Part shown: in pieces, positions 62,584-64,000 of the stretch | How positions within the stretch are numbered: position 1 is the stretch's first letter | Layout: each line of letters opens with the position of its first letter | Assembly: GCF_013265555.1 (NCBI RefSeq) | Contig: NZ_CP041345.1 | Location: 3,084,581-3,148,580 of the forward strand | Direction of reading: 5' to 3' | Length of the DNA: 64,000 bases | Source of the DNA: Tenuifilum thalassicum | Lineage (GTDB): Bacteria; Bacteroidota; Bacteroidia; Bacteroidales; Tenuifilaceae | Position numbers and translations under genes: made by a program | The notes under the pieces: model-generated | What the model was told of the DNA's origin: nothing | Database searches by the model: none | What the model saw: the letters and a program-made list of their open reading frames with translations, nothing else

Positions 62584-64000
62584 AACTCCTGCCCCTTTTG
62601 TTTGGGATAGTCTAATGAGTAATGCAACCCTCGGCTTTCGTGCATTTGCTGTGCCGATTTAATAATCAGATATCCAACATTAATCATATTTCGTAGCTCG
62701 CAAAGCTTTTGGGTGAGTATCGACTTTTTGTAAAGCTCTTCGGTTTCGCGATAAAGTATCTCTAATCGGGTAAGAGCCCGCTGCAATCGAAGGTTTGAAC
62801 GAACGATACCCACATAGCTGCTCATTATCTGCTGCATCTCTCTATAGCTTTGGGTTATGAGAACCATCTCCTCGTTATGAATAGTGCCCTCGTAGTCCCA
62901 CTCCGGAACAGAATGGTTAAACTCATAATTCTTGTAGCTACTTAATGCATGCATTGCCCCCCTGTGGGCATAAACAATAGCCTCTATTAGGGAATTTGAT
63001 GCCAACCGGTTTGCTCCGTGCAAACCTGTAGATGAGCACTCGCCTACCGCATATAATCGTTTAATGGTAGATTGGGCATTAGTATCAACCTTTATTCCTC
63101 CGCACATGTAGTGTGCCGCAGGCACAACAGGTATCATATCCTTGGTGATGTCAATTCCCAACGATAAGCATTTTTGGTAAATATTTGGGAAATGGTCAAT
63201 AATATCTTTAGGATCTTTATGTGTAACATCAAGAAAAACATGGTCTTCGCCACGAATCTTCATCTCATTATCGATGGCACGGGCAACAATATCGCGGGGT
63301 GCAAGTGAGCCACGTGGGTCGTACTTATGCATAAACTCCTTTCCATCGATTGTTTTAAGAATTCCGCCAAAACCCCGCATGGCCTCGGTTATGAGGAAAG
63401 ATGGTCGCTCACCAGGATTATAAAGCGATGTGGGATGAAATTGCATAAAGGCCATATTCTCTACTTGTCCCTTTGCACGATAAACCATGGCTATACCATC
63501 GCCAGTTGCTATGGGTGGGTTAGTGGTTGCATTGTATATATTTCCAGTTCCTCCTGTAGCCAAAACAGTAACACGACTTAAAACGGTATCTACCTTTTGG
63601 GTTTTTAAATCTAGAATATATGCACCAAAGCAAGTAATATCGGGGTTTCCACGCTTAACCTCAACACCTAAATGGTGCTGGGTAATAATTTCAACAGCAA
63701 AATGGTTTTGATATACTGTGATGTTAGGATGATTTAAGACCCTTGTGCTAAGAACACGCTGAATCTCGGCACCGGTATTATCTTTATGATGTAGAATTCG
63801 ATGTTCGGAATGGCCACCCTCCCTTGCCAAATCATACTGTCCATTGGGTTTCCTGTCGAATTTCACCCCCCAATTTATAAGCTGCTTTATCTGATCAGGA
63901 GCTTCTTCAACTACCAATCTCACAACCTCCTCGTTACAAAGCCCGTCGCCGCAAACCAGCGTATCCTGTATATGCTTTTCGGCAGTATCGGGTTCATAGG
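62580..64000 (-). CDS. nadB: L-aspartate oxidase, partial (N terminus outside the window)
   Basis: At least 472 of about 525 residues are present; the frame remains open from the internal Met codon at 63923 to the right edge and reads Y-E-P-D-T-A-E-K-H-I-Q-D-T-L-V-C-G-D-G-L-C-N, typical of NadB. Further hits are R-E-G-G-H-S-x-x-R-I-L-H, A-T-G-G-T-G, F-x-Q-F-H-P-T, R-G-S-L-A-P-R-D (catalytic Arg), H-Y-x-C-G-G-I and G-E-C-S-S-T-G-L-H-G-A-N-R-L-A-S-N-S-L. The FAD enzyme oxidises aspartate to iminoaspartate for NAD synthesis, using fumarate as acceptor without oxygen. The N-terminal FAD loop is off the window. Confidence 0.95.
   Translation of the reverse strand, partial: YEPDTAEKHIQDTLVCGDGLCNEEVVRLVVEEAPDQIKQLINWGVKFDRKPNGQYDLAREGGHSEHRILHHKDNTGAEIQRVLSTRVLNHPNITVYQNHFAVEIITQHHLGVEVKRGNPDITCFGAYILDLKTQKVDTVLSRVTVLATGGTGNIYNATTNPPIATGDGIAMVYRAKGQVENMAFMQFHPTSLYNPGERPSFLITEAMRGFGGILKTIDGKEFMHKYDPRGSLAPRDIVARAIDNEMKIRGEDHVFLDVTHKDPKDIIDHFPNIYQKCLSLGIDITKDMIPVVPAAHYMCGGIKVDTNAQSTIKRLYAVGECSSTGLHGANRLASNSLIEAIVYAHRGAMHALSSYKNYEFNHSVPEWDYEGTIHNEEMVLITQSYREMQQIMSSYVGIVRSNLRLQRALTRLEILYRETEELYKKSILTQKLCELRNMINVGYLIIKSAQQMHESRGLHYSLDYPKQKGQEF

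Overview
The window looks like a chromosome segment of an anaerobic or microaerobic Bacteroidota, most likely of the order Bacteroidales or a relative (inference). The evidence is AT-rich intergenic DNA without Shine-Dalgarno signals, -7 boxes of the TAnnTTTG type, two proteins with C-terminal type IX secretion sorting domains, a DUF2723 membrane glycosyltransferase, an acpP-fabF-rnc run, a short AtpC beside AtpD, a K+-dependent membrane pyrophosphatase and an oxygen-sensitive glycyl radical enzyme. No rRNA, tRNA, CRISPR array, transposase or prophage was found.

Layout. 1-45: first codons of a dxs-like gene leaving the window. 0.2-2.4 kb: OmpA-like lipoprotein and ychF. 2.4-8.0 kb, minus strand: a run of two glycosyltransferases (one a two-domain fusion), a TsaC-type tRNA-modification enzyme and a TPR hybrid histidine kinase. 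8.1-10.3 kb: hppA. 10.7-17.1 kb: kdsB, a secreted M28 peptidase, a barrel-like lipoprotein, purN (minus), acpP-fabF-rnc. 17.1-22.3 kb: a TPR/SpoIIE-type phosphatase diverging from a large Cache-HAMP-GAF-PAS-PAS sensor that has no output domain. 22.5-30.3 kb: a copper/heavy-metal export operon (HYC_CC_PP protein, CusA, TolC, CusB, secreted HMA protein). 30.5-32.3 kb: outer-membrane porin and secreted FMN-binding protein behind two palindromes.

32.3-42.3 kb, minus strand, is the most coherent accessory locus: a radical-SAM activase, a glycyl radical enzyme that carries the residues of trans-4-hydroxy-L-proline dehydratase (HypD), and four secreted or processing peptidases of the S9, M24, S37 and C69 families, three of which belong to proline-directed families. 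I read it as a route from collagen-like or proline-rich peptides to hydroxyproline and proline. The activase lacks the ferredoxin-like domain usual in HypD-type activases. Next to it lie a secreted protein of unknown function and a TetR-type regulator fused to an unrecognised C-terminal domain, with a 35-bp palindrome over its own promoter.

44.5-50.2 kb, minus strand: DUF2723 glycosyltransferase, atpD-atpC and a secreted alpha/beta hydrolase. 50.2-53.1 kb is a repeat island: two 0.3-kb copies of a hairpin-rich element, fragments of it, a second repeat family, short tandem repeats and one small zinc-ribbon membrane protein. 53.1-60.6 kb: a five-gene plus-strand run (YciH, a secreted EEP nuclease, a zincin/beta-barrel protein, a folate cyclo-ligase, a secreted endonuclease I with Ig-like domains). 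60.7-64.0 kb: exported superoxide dismutase, sulfotransferase, and nadB running off the right edge.

All family names come from reading motifs and remembered family knowledge; no database search was run. Operator, terminator and promoter calls rest on visible symmetry and consensus matches only.
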